DNA of 64,000 bases from an uncultured Clostridia bacterium (GTDB lineage: Bacteria > Bacillota > Clostridia > UBA1212 > UBA1255), in contig CAJFUB010000031.1 of assembly GCA_904420095.1 (NCBI GenBank), positions 62,001 to 126,000 on the forward strand, given 5' to 3'. A model generated the notes under the pieces. The model searched no databases. It had not been told where the DNA came from and worked only from the letters and a program-made list of their open reading frames with translations. Of the stretch, positions 10,001 through 18,247 are shown in pieces. The position numbers and the translations under genes were made by a program. Each line of letters opens with the position of its first letter. Positions within the stretch are counted from its first letter, which is position 1.

Positions 10001-10254
10001 GCTTCCAGTCCCAGCTTTTCTCCTTCGTCCGCAACCGCGTTCACAAGCTCAAACCATTCTTCGCCGAGATATTCCGTAATCAGTCCCGCGCGTGAGTGCA
10101 TGAAGAAGCCGCCGAATCCCATTTCCTTGATGATCGAGAGCTGACGCAGCAGTTCTTCCTTACGGAGCTCTCCGTTCCAGGACCAGAACGGCTTGCCTCG
10201 ATACTCCGCTCCCGGATTTTCAAATAACTGAATGACATCTTTTTTGGTTTCCAT
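7060..10254 (-). CDS. GH106-like glycoside hydrolase (alpha-L-rhamnosidase-like), paralogue 1
   Basis: This 1064-residue protein belongs to the GH106/Glyco_hydro_106-like group. Recognisable segments are PFWSWNGEL (22-30), GFGGFFMHSR, LYDEDRWPSGSAGG (about 87-100), FTDEP (about 230) and FDFRGHKAVGDWQALLG. C-terminal beta-sandwich regions follow the barrel. Characterised GH106 enzymes release alpha-L-rhamnose, but this subgroup is largely uncharacterised, so the sugar is inferred. No signal peptide is visible, suggesting cytoplasmic action on imported oligosaccharides. The start has GAGG eight bases upstream. It follows a CE2-like esterase by 27 bases in the same operon. Two paralogues lie at 41020-44103 and 60162-62330. 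Confidence 0.82.
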   Translation of the reverse strand: METKKDVIQLFENPGAEYRGKPFWSWNGELRKEELLRQLSIIKEMGFGGFFMHSRAGLITEYLGEEWFELVNAVADEGEKLGLEAWLYDEDRWPSGSAGGKVTVDPQYRMKSMVMYCYDRSAFDWNKEVPGENGYEVIAVFAARIEGRAVYEFVLCEDQEALTEALKEEQYNKVLVFRIVPNAPASVYNGTTYIDTMSRKAVDRFIELTHEAYKEHCGNRIGGSIRGIFTDEPHRGHMLDDCRVENGVEICSAAYTDDFFEEFEKRYGYQLRPLLPELFFRKDGHKVAKIKLDFVDLGNNLFIERFAEPIREWCDKNGMVFTGHVLHEDSFANQTVPNGSLMRFYPHMTYPGIDLLTEHNRCYWVVKQLASAARQVGQKWMLSELYGCTGWQFDFRGHKAVGDWQALLGINLRCQHLSWYTMEGESKRDYPGSIFHQSTYYKDYNYVETYFARFGAIMTQGRQVCDLLVLNPIESTWAMIYAGWARWINPTPENTDERELEKHYEQLFHMLMGSQLDFDYGEEYMMKELYSTGRDSDGKAILRIGKADYRTVIVSGMITMRSSTVQILKEFLELGGSVIFSGEIPQYVDGVESKAVCELAAHPNAVTIPFEKQALAEAARKTSSFYPVVEGEGAESVFVQMRYDADRKLLYAALLNTDRENPRTSLRLSLQDPSGAFSLREAPLFAEQWDLASGKRFRKELSIENGAPAVSFGMEAAGEKIFVFTREEDPSLETPEKAEELKAIKLPADSEFAYTLDEPNVCVLDFAKWKFQNGEWQPEEEVLRVDGKIRDTAGIEHRSGDMLQPWYAKKYCDDAYGELELEYEFYADVLPEGKLFLAAERPEFCQYYLNGTRLECADPDDFWIDVCFKKLEIPAGLVQMGRNTVTRKTLFRRTTNIEALYLVGDFGVRLEGHKKILDRKPERIGFKNLCEYNLPFYTGCVTYQIPNSVFAASRSSDRICLKIDGYRGSLVKVAPVGDSEAKAQILAWEPYEADITEWVAAGRDIGVTLVCSRRNVFGPLHLVPAESSAYGPGHFVTGGNHWSDDYTLIDSAIYGMTVRELRKG

Positions 10255-10281
10255 ATTTCTAACCTCACATTCTATGTAAAT

Positions 10282-11415
10282 TTATAAAACACCCAAATTT
10301 TCAAGCTCGCGAATCAGCCTTTCGCCTTCGCTCCGATGCGTGGAAATCAGGGGGTGCCTGCTGTAAACCGTGCCTCTTAACCAAAACGATATGTTCTCGT
10401 CCCCCGTCTGGGCGACATATTCCTCTACGGCCTTCTGCTCCTGAGCCGCCGAGGCGGAAACATCCGTGCAAAGGATATAGCTGTCCGGATACAGGGCGCG
10501 AACCTCCTGGATCAGCCGGATATAATCCTCCCGAAATTGTTCGTACGAATAGGCTCCCCCGGATGAATTGATCACGTTGGTGTCATTAATGCCTAGATTG
10601 ATCAAAACAAGATCGCGCTGGCGCCCGGGGCGCTCCGTATCCCACGGAGCAAGGATTTCGTTAAAGGGATCCGCATATCTGAGCATATTTTCGTCATAAG
10701 CCGTATTGATAAGCGACGTATAAAGGCCATTTTTGGCAAAGACCTCAAGATCCGCGCCAAAGTGCCGCGCCGCATAAGCTGCCATGGTAAAGAGTCCGTC
10801 TTCAGAAGCCGAATAGCTGACGGCAAGATCCTCCCCCAGGTTGTTTGAGCCGCAGGAAATGGAATCTCCGATCACGAGAATGCTCTTTTCTTTCGCCGTG
10901 GGGGGCTCCAGCACGGCGCCGTCGCCGGGGAATAATTTAACCGTTCCCAATTTGTTCAGAGAAGACTGGTTCGCCTTCTGTACCGTTATTTTATGGACGC
11001 CCTCCTCCAGACCGCTGGCCAGCGTCACCGTACTGCGTCCCGCTTCCAGTAAAATGCGGCTGTCGTTTGCAAGGCCGTCTTGCGTGCCGTCCGCCTCCGT
11101 CTTCTCAAGGGCGCTGTAATCGTCGTCGACAAAAACGTGAATATATGTATTATGATCTGCGTCTGTCGGTTCGGAAATAAATTCCGCTTTCAGCTCCGTG
11201 CCTTCAAAGCGCACCTCAAAGCCGGAACAGCTCAGATTCGTGTAATAGACGCCTTCCGATTCATAATATCTTCCCAGGAATCGTACCGTTTTCTCGCTTA
11301 CCGGAACCTCTCCGCGCATTGGAAAGTCCGGCTCCGCCTCTGTTCTCGGGGCGCCGCCGCAGGAAGCCATACTTATCATTATCACTGCAAAGAATATAAC
11401 TGCCGCCCGTTTCAT
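10282..11415 (-). CDS. CE2-like SGNH-hydrolase lipoprotein (carbohydrate acetylesterase)
   Basis: The 377-residue protein has a lipoprotein signal (MASC, Cys19), a jelly-roll-like N-terminal domain (about 40-165) and a C-terminal SGNH hydrolase domain. The nucleophile is Ser185 in GDSI, block III is GINDTN, and the histidine block is HPLISTHR near 355. This arrangement matches carbohydrate esterase family 2, which removes O-acetyl groups from polysaccharides or cell-wall glycans. The lipid anchor places it outside the cell. It is the first gene of the leftward operon, with AAGGAG before its ATG and a good promoter at 11444-11472, and it precedes a GH106-like hydrolase. Deacetylation before sugar cleavage is a plausible division of labour. 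Confidence 0.82.
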   Translation of the reverse strand: MKRAAVIFFAVIMISMASCGGAPRTEAEPDFPMRGEVPVSEKTVRFLGRYYESEGVYYTNLSCSGFEVRFEGTELKAEFISEPTDADHNTYIHVFVDDDYSALEKTEADGTQDGLANDSRILLEAGRSTVTLASGLEEGVHKITVQKANQSSLNKLGTVKLFPGDGAVLEPPTAKEKSILVIGDSISCGSNNLGEDLAVSYSASEDGLFTMAAYAARHFGADLEVFAKNGLYTSLINTAYDENMLRYADPFNEILAPWDTERPGRQRDLVLINLGINDTNVINSSGGAYSYEQFREDYIRLIQEVRALYPDSYILCTDVSASAAQEQKAVEEYVAQTGDENISFWLRGTVYSRHPLISTHRSEGERLIRELENLGVL

Positions 11416-11443
11416 GACAACACTCCTTCAGGAACTTTGTTAC

Positions 11444-11472
11444 ATATTAATGCCTCGCAGGCTAAATTGCAA
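11444..11472 (-). promoter_or_regulatory. sigma-A-type promoter for the CE2/GH106/addA operon
   Basis: Read on the minus strand, TTGCAA (11467-11472) is separated by 17 bases from TAATAT (11444-11449). This places transcription start roughly 25 bases before the CE2-like ATG. Confidence 0.65.
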
Positions 11473-11489
11473 GCCGCTTCGGCATATTT

Positions 11490-11519
11490 TTGTGTATATT
11501 TTTTTCGCAGTGGTAAATA
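11490..11519 (+). promoter_or_regulatory. possible spoVT promoter
   Basis: TTGTGT (11490-11495) and TAAATA (11514-11519), 18 bases apart, form a weak sigma-A-like pair upstream of spoVT. A sigma-G promoter would be expected from B. subtilis, but no convincing match to its CATACTA -10 was found. Confidence 0.3.
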
Positions 11520-11569
11520 ATACAAAAGAGAAATTTTTACAACAGCTTTGATGAAGGAGTTTTTGATAT

Positions 11570-12148
11570 ATGAGTGAAGCCAGGAATATTAATCTGCTGA
11601 AAGCCACGGGAATCGTCAGAAGGATCGACGAGCTTGGCAGAATTGTGATCCCGAAGGAAATCCGCCGTACGCTCCGCCTGCGGGAGGGCGATCCCGTTGA
11701 GATCTATACGGGAGAAAACGGAGAAATTATTTTGCGTAAATATTCCGTAATGAGCGATCTAAACGAATTCGCCGTTCAGTTTGCCGACAGTCTTGCAAAA
11801 ACGGCGGGATATCCTACGTGTATCACCGATCGAGATTCTGTCGTCGCCGTTTCCGGCATTTCAAAGAAGGATTTTACGGGGAAAAGAATCACCAGACAGC
11901 TGGAGCAGGCGATGGAGGATCGCTCCACATTCATTGCAAAAGACAAGAAAAACGACTATTTCCCAATTTTGGAAGGCGTCGGCGGTGATAAAATCATGTC
12001 CTACGTCGTTACGCCGATCATTTCCCATGGCGATCCGGTCGGATCCGTCATTATGTTTTCACCCGACAACAAAAACACGCTGGGCGATACCGAAGCCAAG
12101 CTGACGCAGTCCGCCGCGGCCGTAATCGGCCGGCAGCTGGAGCAATAA
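11570..12148 (+). CDS. spoVT: stage V sporulation protein T, AbrB-family regulator
   Basis: The 192-residue protein has an N-terminal AbrB/SpoVT swapped-hairpin DNA-binding domain (about residues 8-58, with GIVRRIDELGRIVIPKEIRR) and a C-terminal GAF-like domain (about 65-190). Length and order match SpoVT, which tunes forespore sigma-G genes during endospore formation. The ATG follows GAAGGAG by nine bases. It is transcribed alone, divergent from the CE2 operon, and ends at a clear terminator. Its presence is the best sign in the window that the organism belongs to a spore-forming lineage, although some non-sporulating Clostridia keep it. Confidence 0.95.
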   Translation: MSEARNINLLKATGIVRRIDELGRIVIPKEIRRTLRLREGDPVEIYTGENGEIILRKYSVMSDLNEFAVQFADSLAKTAGYPTCITDRDSVVAVSGISKKDFTGKRITRQLEQAMEDRSTFIAKDKKNDYFPILEGVGGDKIMSYVVTPIISHGDPVGSVIMFSPDNKNTLGDTEAKLTQSAAAVIGRQLEQ

Positions 12149-12167
12149 AAGCCCCTCTAAACAAAAC

Positions 12168-12206
12168 GGGAGCAGGCGGCATATCAACCGTCTGCTCCTG
12201 TTTTTA
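12168..12206. terminator. bidirectional rho-independent terminator
   Basis: An 11-pair stem (12169-12179 with 12188-12198, one G-U pair) has a T-rich run on both sides: TTTTTATT on plus, and GTTTTGTTT when read on minus. It can end both spoVT and the converging lipoprotein gene. Confidence 0.85.
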
Positions 12207-12235
12207 TTCTGTAATAAATGGATGCTTCAAGCCGC

Positions 12236-13489
12236 TCAGGCAGCCGCAATTCCGGACACATCTTCTCCGAAAAAGAGTTCGAGAAAAGACTGCAGCTCTT
12301 CTTCCGTAAGCACCGCGTCGGGAGCCTGGATTTCTCCGATCGTTTTTTCTTCGAAGCGGAACTCATAAGCAAATCCAGCCTGCGTGATCGGCAGCTCGCT
12401 CGCGCCGCTTTCTGTCACGGGAATCTGAATGTCTGCCGAGAAAGCGCAGGATGTATCTGTAGCTTCAACCGTGAAATAAAAATGCGCGTTTTCTAGTGCC
12501 TGCTCCAGCTCCGCCGCAGCTTCCTTCAGCGCTTCTTCCTCCAGCGCCGCATCAAGCTCTTCCTGGAACGCCGCTTTATCAAATTGTGAGAACAGCTGCT
12601 TCGCCTCTTCCGGCAGGCTTTCTACATCCTTCAGAGAAGAAGCCAGCGTCTCCATGTAGTCCGCCAAATCCGTGCGCAGCACGCCGCACAGATTGGTCAC
12701 GACCGCCGCAACGTTGGAATGGTCCAGTCTCAGCTCTATTTTTTCGGATTCTGCCGTAAATGCGTTTGCGTCGGACATCGCGCTCGCGATTTTATTCAAA
12801 AACGCTTCCGTTTCCTCCATCGGAAGAGCCTCAAGAATCGAAGCACCAAGCGCTTCAAGCTCCGCGAGATCCATGGAAGCGCCCGCATCTCCGGATATGC
12901 CTCCGTCCAGGCCGGGGAGTATCGCTCCCATATCCGGCAATATGGCGCCGGACAGGCCTCCCAGCTGTTCGGTAAACTGAGAAGCCTCGATGTATTCATT
13001 TTCATAAGGCCACTTCAGCATATCGGCATATATGGAGGACTCCTCGCCCATGGCCGCTCCGGCGATTTTCACGATCAGTTCAAAGAGCGTTTTTACGTTC
13101 ACGTACATTTTTTCATCCTTCTGGATCATGTCCGTGAAGGGTTCGTTTTTCAAAAAGATCTCCATCGTTCTGCCTTCCATGTCCGATTCTCCTTTCATCA
13201 GGAGAGAAAGCTCATAGGATCCGTCCAGCTTTGCTTCCATAAACGAGCCGAGCACTGCTTCGAATTCTTCTTTTGTGACGGTGCCTTCCTCAAAGGAGGG
13301 CTTGATGTTCACAGAAAAGCTCATTTCGAATGCCATTCCCTCGGACAGTTTGCTCATGGTCTGATTAACGTCCGCAATTGTTAAGGCTTTTGCGTCTTTG
13401 TCTTCGTTTTCTTTTTCATCATCGCCGCAGCCCGCCGCGCAGCCCAGAGCCAGCAGCAAAACAAGCAACAGCGAAATCATTTTTTTCAT
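12236..13489 (-). CDS. secreted lipoprotein of unknown function
   Basis: I do not recognise a characterised family. The 417-residue product has a lipoprotein signal (hydrophobic stretch, then CAAGC near residues 17-21) followed by an acidic Asp/Glu-rich linker. The mature part alternates beta-type segments such as MAFEMSFSVNIKP with helical Ala/Glu-rich segments near the C terminus, and has a Gly-rich loop in the middle. This resembles the fold of LppX/LolA-like or DUF6612-type lipoproteins only in general terms. The start was placed at ATG 13489, eight bases after GGGAG, rather than the in-frame upstream start at 13537. It has its own promoter and terminator. Confidence 0.75.
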   Translation of the reverse strand: MKKMISLLLVLLLALGCAAGCGDDEKENEDKDAKALTIADVNQTMSKLSEGMAFEMSFSVNIKPSFEEGTVTKEEFEAVLGSFMEAKLDGSYELSLLMKGESDMEGRTMEIFLKNEPFTDMIQKDEKMYVNVKTLFELIVKIAGAAMGEESSIYADMLKWPYENEYIEASQFTEQLGGLSGAILPDMGAILPGLDGGISGDAGASMDLAELEALGASILEALPMEETEAFLNKIASAMSDANAFTAESEKIELRLDHSNVAAVVTNLCGVLRTDLADYMETLASSLKDVESLPEEAKQLFSQFDKAAFQEELDAALEEEALKEAAAELEQALENAHFYFTVEATDTSCAFSADIQIPVTESGASELPITQAGFAYEFRFEEKTIGEIQAPDAVLTEEELQSFLELFFGEDVSGIAAA

Positions 13490-13522
13490 AAAACACGCTC
13501 CCTTAATAAATTTGGTGCTTTT

Positions 13523-13551
13523 ATTATATCGTGTCATTCACAGAATAGCAA
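13523..13551 (-). promoter_or_regulatory. promoter of the 417-residue lipoprotein gene
   Basis: TTGCTA (13546-13551) and TATAAT (13523-13528) are 17 bases apart on the minus strand, upstream of the GGGAG ribosome site. Confidence 0.7.
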
Positions 13552-13695
13552 TCTCTTTATCGCTAAAAAAACAAAAAGATACGTTAAAAATTTTTGATGT
13601 TTTTACGGGCGCGGCGCGCTCCCCGTTTTCACGCTTTCGTAATTATGATAGGATAGAAAGGTACTCTTCGCAAGAATGGAAAGGAGAATCCAATT

Positions 13696-14340
13696 ATGAC
13701 AAATTCCGAAAGACGGGATCAGGGGCTGGCCTATATCGCAGACGAAACCGTGCTGCATGAAATGACAGCGTGCAAGAAAAAGTTAAAAAGGGTGAACGAG
13801 CTTGACCGGTGGGAGTATGAAAAAATCAACCGCGCACTGAAAGAGGTGATTCCCCATTCAGAAAATCTTTTTATTGTACCGCCGTTTTATTGCGAATATG
13901 GAACCCATATTCAGCTTGGAAAAAATTTTTATGCAAACTATCATTGCGTAATGATCGATGTTGCTAAAATCACAGTCGGCGATAACTGCATGCTTGGGCC
14001 CAACGTTTCTATTTATACTGCAGGTCATCCCATCCATCCTGTAACAAGAAGCAGCGGATATGAATACGGAAAGCCGGTGTCGATCGGAAATCATTGCTGG
14101 ATCGGCGGAAGCGTTACCATTGTCGGCGGCGTTCATATCGGTAATAATGTTGTCATCGGCGCAGGAAGCGTTGTAACAAAGGATATCCCCGATAACGTTG
14201 TTGCTGTCGGGAATCCGTGCAGGGTGCTTCGCGAAATTACAGACGCAGAGATGCGGCTATTATACAAAAATGAAACAATTGATGCGGAAGCATGGAATAT
14301 CATTTCAGAAAATGCGGCCGCAGCACGTCTGGGGGAATAA
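13696..14340 (+). CDS. maltose/galactoside O-acetyltransferase family protein
   Basis: The 214-residue protein is a left-handed beta-helix acetyltransferase of the LacA/Maa/NodL group. It has an N-terminal helical cap (about 1-60), hexapeptide repeats (from about 70, for example ITVGDNCMLGPNV and HIGNNVVIGAGSVV) and the YTAGHPIHP loop carrying the catalytic histidine. Members transfer acetyl from acetyl-CoA to sugar 6-hydroxyls. The specific sugar cannot be read from sequence. AAGGAG lies eleven bases before the ATG. The gene is single and converges on the alkaline phosphatase gene 24 bases away. Confidence 0.93.
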   Translation: MTNSERRDQGLAYIADETVLHEMTACKKKLKRVNELDRWEYEKINRALKEVIPHSENLFIVPPFYCEYGTHIQLGKNFYANYHCVMIDVAKITVGDNCMLGPNVSIYTAGHPIHPVTRSSGYEYGKPVSIGNHCWIGGSVTIVGGVHIGNNVVIGAGSVVTKDIPDNVVAVGNPCRVLREITDAEMRLLYKNETIDAEAWNIISENAAAARLGE

Positions 14341-14364
14341 TCCGATTTAGAAGCTTTTTCCGCC

Positions 14365-15672
14365 TTATTGCAGGCCGTTTTTGTTCTGAGCCCCAAAGCT
14401 CTCGTCTCCGAGCGCGGCGCCGATAAACTTTCCGATTTCAAAGCTTTGCACCGTTTTTCCGTTGAAAATCTCCGTGCCATAGCCGATCGCGAAAATCTGT
14501 ACGTTATTTGTCGTATGCGCGATCGTTGTAAAGCGGTACGGAAGCGCTGCGAGATCGACCTCCGGATTCTCCTCCTGAAGCGCCGCCTCGTATTTCAGCA
14601 TTTCGCTCGTATGGTATTCCGCCCGATGCGCGGTCACGTATGGATCCGCCTGTTCCTTCGGCTGGAGTCCGCCCGTATCGTGATCTGCGGTTACGATGAC
14701 GATCGTATCCGGATGTTCGGCCGCAAAGCGGATTCCAAGGCTTACGGCGTCGTCGAACGCCAGCATCTGCCTGGTCAGCTCCATCACATCGGATACGTGC
14801 GCCGATTCGTCCATCGCGCCGCCCTCTACCAGGAGAAAGAAACCCTCCTCCGTTCCGCTCAGAAGGGACAGCGCCTTCTCCGTCATCTGCGCAAGCGTGG
14901 GGCTGGCCTCTTCTGCTTTTTCAAAATAATCTTCCGTCAGCGTTGCGATCAGCCTGCCTTCATTATTGTAGGCTTCCACTTCCTCCCAAGTCGTCGCATA
15001 GGTAATTTGATGATCCAGCAGCATTTGCCGATACGCTGAATCCTCAAGCGCTTTGTCGTACATCGCCTTGCCGCCGCCGATAATAATATCCGCTGCGGAT
15101 GTTTCAATCTGCAGCTTTGCAATATTGGATTCGTCGTCCCGATTCGGCGCATGAATCGTAAACGCGGCGGGAGTCGCATCCACGATGCTCTCGTTCGTTA
15201 CGACGCCCGTTTTCTTCCCCATGGAGTTTGCAAGCTCCACTACATTCCGAATCTCTTCCCGTTTGATATTGAGTCCCAGATATTTCCGGTTGCTTTTGTA
15301 TCCACAGGCAAGCGCTGTACCGCCGGAGGCGCTGTCCGGCTCGCCCTCGTTGCAAAGCGTAATCACAGTTCCCTGGTTCGTCAGATACTCTATCGCAAGC
15401 TTTCCGTCATAATTTCCGCCTGTGATTGCATCTGTGGCTTTGATATGGTTCATCCCCATACCGTCCCCGATAAACAGGAGGACGTTCTTTGCCTGCGTAA
15501 ATTCTATATGCCCCAGCTCATTCAGATAATCAATCGTTTCTTTTGCCGGTGCTATGGATGACGCGGGCGGATTCGTTGCTTCTCCATTTTGGGGGCTTGC
15601 TCCGCAGCCCCAGGCAAACAGCAGCGCTGCTGCCAGCGTAAAAACGCATACGCTTCTTAAAATCCGGTTCAT
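14365..15672 (-). CDS. phoA: alkaline phosphatase, exported
   Basis: The 435-residue protein has a signal sequence with a possible lipid-attachment Cys (residue 23) and an alkaline phosphatase superfamily domain. The metal ligand Asp70 sits in FIGDGMG, the nucleophile Ser114 in DSASGG, metal-binding residues in VTADHDTGG, and a late metal-binding His in HTTNN. It hydrolyses phosphate monoesters outside the membrane to release phosphate. The ATG follows GGAGGG by nine bases. A strong promoter and a three-copy Pho-box-like repeat lie upstream, pointing to induction under phosphate limitation. The gene is monocistronic. Confidence 0.93.
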   Translation of the reverse strand: MNRILRSVCVFTLAAALLFAWGCGASPQNGEATNPPASSIAPAKETIDYLNELGHIEFTQAKNVLLFIGDGMGMNHIKATDAITGGNYDGKLAIEYLTNQGTVITLCNEGEPDSASGGTALACGYKSNRKYLGLNIKREEIRNVVELANSMGKKTGVVTNESIVDATPAAFTIHAPNRDDESNIAKLQIETSAADIIIGGGKAMYDKALEDSAYRQMLLDHQITYATTWEEVEAYNNEGRLIATLTEDYFEKAEEASPTLAQMTEKALSLLSGTEEGFFLLVEGGAMDESAHVSDVMELTRQMLAFDDAVSLGIRFAAEHPDTIVIVTADHDTGGLQPKEQADPYVTAHRAEYHTSEMLKYEAALQEENPEVDLAALPYRFTTIAHTTNNVQIFAIGYGTEIFNGKTVQSFEIGKFIGAALGDESFGAQNKNGLQ

Positions 15673-15703
15673 AATATTATTCCCTCCTGATTCTTTTAAG
15701 CGT

Positions 15704-15732
15704 ATTCTATCATTTTGCGTTTTGTTTTACAA
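15704..15732 (-). promoter_or_regulatory. alkaline phosphatase promoter
   Basis: On the minus strand TTGTAA (15727-15732) and TAGAAT (15704-15709) are 17 bases apart, with an extended TG before the -10. Confidence 0.7.
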
Positions 15733-15750
15733 TCATTTTTTGATCTTTAT

Positions 15751-15778
15751 TTTACATAGAATTAACTTATTTTTAACG
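15751..15778 (+). promoter_or_regulatory. Pho-box-like direct repeat upstream of alkaline phosphatase
   Basis: Three six-base units, TTTACA (15751), TTAACT (15762) and TTAACG (15773), are spaced exactly 11 bases apart. This fits the Firmicute PhoP pattern of TTAACA-like repeats with five-base gaps. They start about 19 bases upstream of the -35 of the phosphatase promoter. The rest of the 228-base gap (15673-15900) holds a short GC hairpin near 15868-15880 but no gene that I can see. Confidence 0.6.
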
Positions 15779-15900
15779 TTTGCAATGGTTTTGCCCTGTG
15801 ATCTGCCGTTAAACTGCTGTATGTTGGCAGGAATGCTCGAATGCAATGGCCTGTTCTCATCCGGCTCCGCGGGAGCAAGTCAGGAAAAGATTGTCCAGCT

Positions 15901-17628
15901 TTATCCGTTGTACAGGCGGTAATAAATTCCTTTTCTGGCCAGCAGCTCTTCATGCGTACCGCGTTCTTCGATGCCGTTAGAGGTGAGCACCAATATTTCG
16001 GAAGCGTTTCGGATCGTCGTCAGGCGGTGCGCAATCGTAAAAGTCGTTCTCCCCTTCGCCAGGCGTTCCAGAGAGTCCTGTACGAGTTTCTCGCTTTCAT
16101 TGTCCAGCGCCGAGGTTGCCTCATCCAGAATCAGAATGGGAGGATTTTTCAGAAATACACGCGCAATACTGATCCTCTGCTTCTGCCCGCCGGAGAGCTT
16201 GACGCCGCGTTCTCCTACATAAGTATCGTATCCTTCCGGCAATTTTTGTATAAACTCCTCCGCGCCCGCCAGTTTTGCCGCTTCCTGAATCTCTGCAAAA
16301 GAAGCGCCCGGTTTTCCGTATGCGATATTTTCCATAACCGTCCCGGAAAACAAATATACATCCTGCTGTACGATTCCAATATGCTCCCGCAGCGAACGAA
16401 GCGTAAAGCCTCGGATCTCCTTGCCGTCTATGAGGATTTCTCCTTCCTTTAATTCGTAAAAGCGCGGAATCAGGCTGCAAAGCGTGGTTTTTCCGCCGCC
16501 GGAGGGGCCGACAAGCGCGATGCTGTCGCCTTTTTTCACGGAAAGATTGATATCGGAAAGAACGCTGTCCTCTCCGTAGCCGAATGTAACGTGCCGGAAT
16601 TCAATCTCTCCCTGTACGTTCTTCAGCTCCTCTGCCCCGGGAAGGTCCCGGATGTCGGGCTCGATATCCATAATTTCTGTGAAGCGCTCAATTCCCGTCA
16701 TTCCCCGCTGAAACTGCTCGGTAAATTCTATGATTCGGCGTACGGAGGTAAGCAGCGTCGATACATACAGCAGATAAGCTACATAATCTCCGGGCGTAAT
16801 CTTGCCGTAAATCATAAAAATGGCTCCCGCAACAACAACGACGATATACATCACGCCGTCAAATACGCGCGTGGAGGTCTGGAAGGCCGCCATATATTTG
16901 TACGCCTTTGCTTTAACGCGGAAAAAATCTCTGTTTCCCCGTTCGAATTTTTCATTTTCGAGCGCTTCGTTCGCAAAGGATTTCACGACGCGGATTCCGA
17001 GCAGGCTGTCTTCCACGCTGGCATTCAGTTCTCCGCAGCGCTGACGCTGCTCTTTGAAGGCAGCCCGCATCTTTTTGCGCACCGCTGTCGTAACCAGCAG
17101 CATCAGAGGAATCACGGCGAACATAATCAGCGTCAGCCAGACATTTACGTTCAGAAGAATGACAAAGGACGCCGTAATTTTGATCCCCGCAATGAAAAAT
17201 TCCTCGGGACAGTGATGCGCGAACTCCGTAACGTCAAATAAATCCGTTGTGATGCGAGACATGATCTGCCCGATTTTCGCACTGTCATAATAGCTAAAAG
17301 AAAGCTTCTGCAAATGTACAAACAGATCGCGGCGCATATCCGTTTCAATCCTGGTTCCCATAATATGTCCCGTGGAGGCCATATAATAATTCGCGGCGGC
17401 ATCAATGGCGCGGAGGACAAGATAAAGCCCGCCAAGTAAAAGGACCGTACGCAGCGCCAGCTTTCCGACATCCTCCATCGCCGTATTCGTAAAATATTTT
17501 ATGATCAGCGGCAGCACGAGCTCACAGATCGTGGTGAGTCCGGCGCAGAGCAAGTCGAATACCATGATTTTCCAATATTTTTTATAGTACGGAAGTGTTC
17601 TTTTTATTAATTGTGTCGTTTTCATCAT
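15901..17628 (-). CDS. ABC exporter, fused permease and ATPase
   Basis: The 575-residue half-transporter has six membrane helices (about residues 20-310) and a nucleotide-binding domain with Walker A GPSGGGKTT, signature LSGGQ, Walker B ILILDEATSALD and the switch IAHRLTT. Functional units are homo- or heterodimers exporting lipids, drugs or peptides; this gene has no adjacent partner, so a homodimer is likely. Its ATG overlaps the coaE stop as ATGA. It is the last gene of the long alaS-to-ABC leftward run. Unlike the exporter at 1-1889 it lacks a zinc ribbon. Confidence 0.92.
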   Translation of the reverse strand: MMKTTQLIKRTLPYYKKYWKIMVFDLLCAGLTTICELVLPLIIKYFTNTAMEDVGKLALRTVLLLGGLYLVLRAIDAAANYYMASTGHIMGTRIETDMRRDLFVHLQKLSFSYYDSAKIGQIMSRITTDLFDVTEFAHHCPEEFFIAGIKITASFVILLNVNVWLTLIMFAVIPLMLLVTTAVRKKMRAAFKEQRQRCGELNASVEDSLLGIRVVKSFANEALENEKFERGNRDFFRVKAKAYKYMAAFQTSTRVFDGVMYIVVVVAGAIFMIYGKITPGDYVAYLLYVSTLLTSVRRIIEFTEQFQRGMTGIERFTEIMDIEPDIRDLPGAEELKNVQGEIEFRHVTFGYGEDSVLSDINLSVKKGDSIALVGPSGGGKTTLCSLIPRFYELKEGEILIDGKEIRGFTLRSLREHIGIVQQDVYLFSGTVMENIAYGKPGASFAEIQEAAKLAGAEEFIQKLPEGYDTYVGERGVKLSGGQKQRISIARVFLKNPPILILDEATSALDNESEKLVQDSLERLAKGRTTFTIAHRLTTIRNASEILVLTSNGIEERGTHEELLARKGIYYRLYNG

Positions 17629-18224
17629 CCTGCCAGAAACCTCTTTAATTCAAACAGCACGAGCTTTTTGAGCTCTTCCGTGCCGGCCTCGTTCAAGATC
17701 GTTACATCCGCGATCGCCTCGTATTCGCGATTCGTCATCTGCGCCGAAATACGCAGCGCCGCCTCTTCTTCCGAAATTCCCATGCGCCCCATCAGGCGTG
17801 CGATGCGCAGATCGTCATTCGCAACGACGGCCCAGATACAGTCCGCCGTATCAAAGAAGCCTTCTTCCACCGGAATCGGGACATCCAGAACTGCAAACGG
17901 GACGTCGCCCTGTTCGCGGTATTTCTTTATACGCTCTTTGATTTCCTGTGAAACACGGGTATGTACGATTCCGTTCAGGATTCCGCGCTGCCGCCGGTCT
18001 GTGAAAACGATCGCTCCCAGCTTTTTCCGGTCGATCGTTCCATCCGGTGCAATCACATCGGTTCCGAACGCCGCTTTAATCTCGTTATATACAGTCTGCC
18101 CCGGTTCCTGCAGCTTCCGCGTAATTTTATCAGCGTCGATGATTTTACCGCCCTGCTCCTTCAGCATCCTGCAGACGACGGTCTTGCCGCTGCCGGTCCC
18201 TCCCGTAACGCCCAATACTTTCAT
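17625..18224 (-). CDS. coaE: dephospho-CoA kinase
   Basis: The roughly 199-residue enzyme phosphorylates the 3'-hydroxyl of dephospho-CoA, the final step of coenzyme A synthesis. The P-loop is GGTGSGKT near the N terminus, followed by DADKITR and the LDVPIPVEEG region. The start at 18224 gives MKVLGVTGG, the usual family N terminus; a longer frame to 18257 overlaps polA. The polA-coaE order is common in Firmicutes and supports cotranscription. Confidence 0.94.
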   Translation of the reverse strand: MKVLGVTGGTGSGKTVVCRMLKEQGGKIIDADKITRKLQEPGQTVYNEIKAAFGTDVIAPDGTIDRKKLGAIVFTDRRQRGILNGIVHTRVSQEIKERIKKYREQGDVPFAVLDVPIPVEEGFFDTADCIWAVVANDDLRIARLMGRMGISEEEAALRISAQMTNREYEAIADVTILNEAGTEELKKLVLFELKRFLAG

Positions 18225-18247
18225 GGATCCAATCGCCCCTTCTGTTT

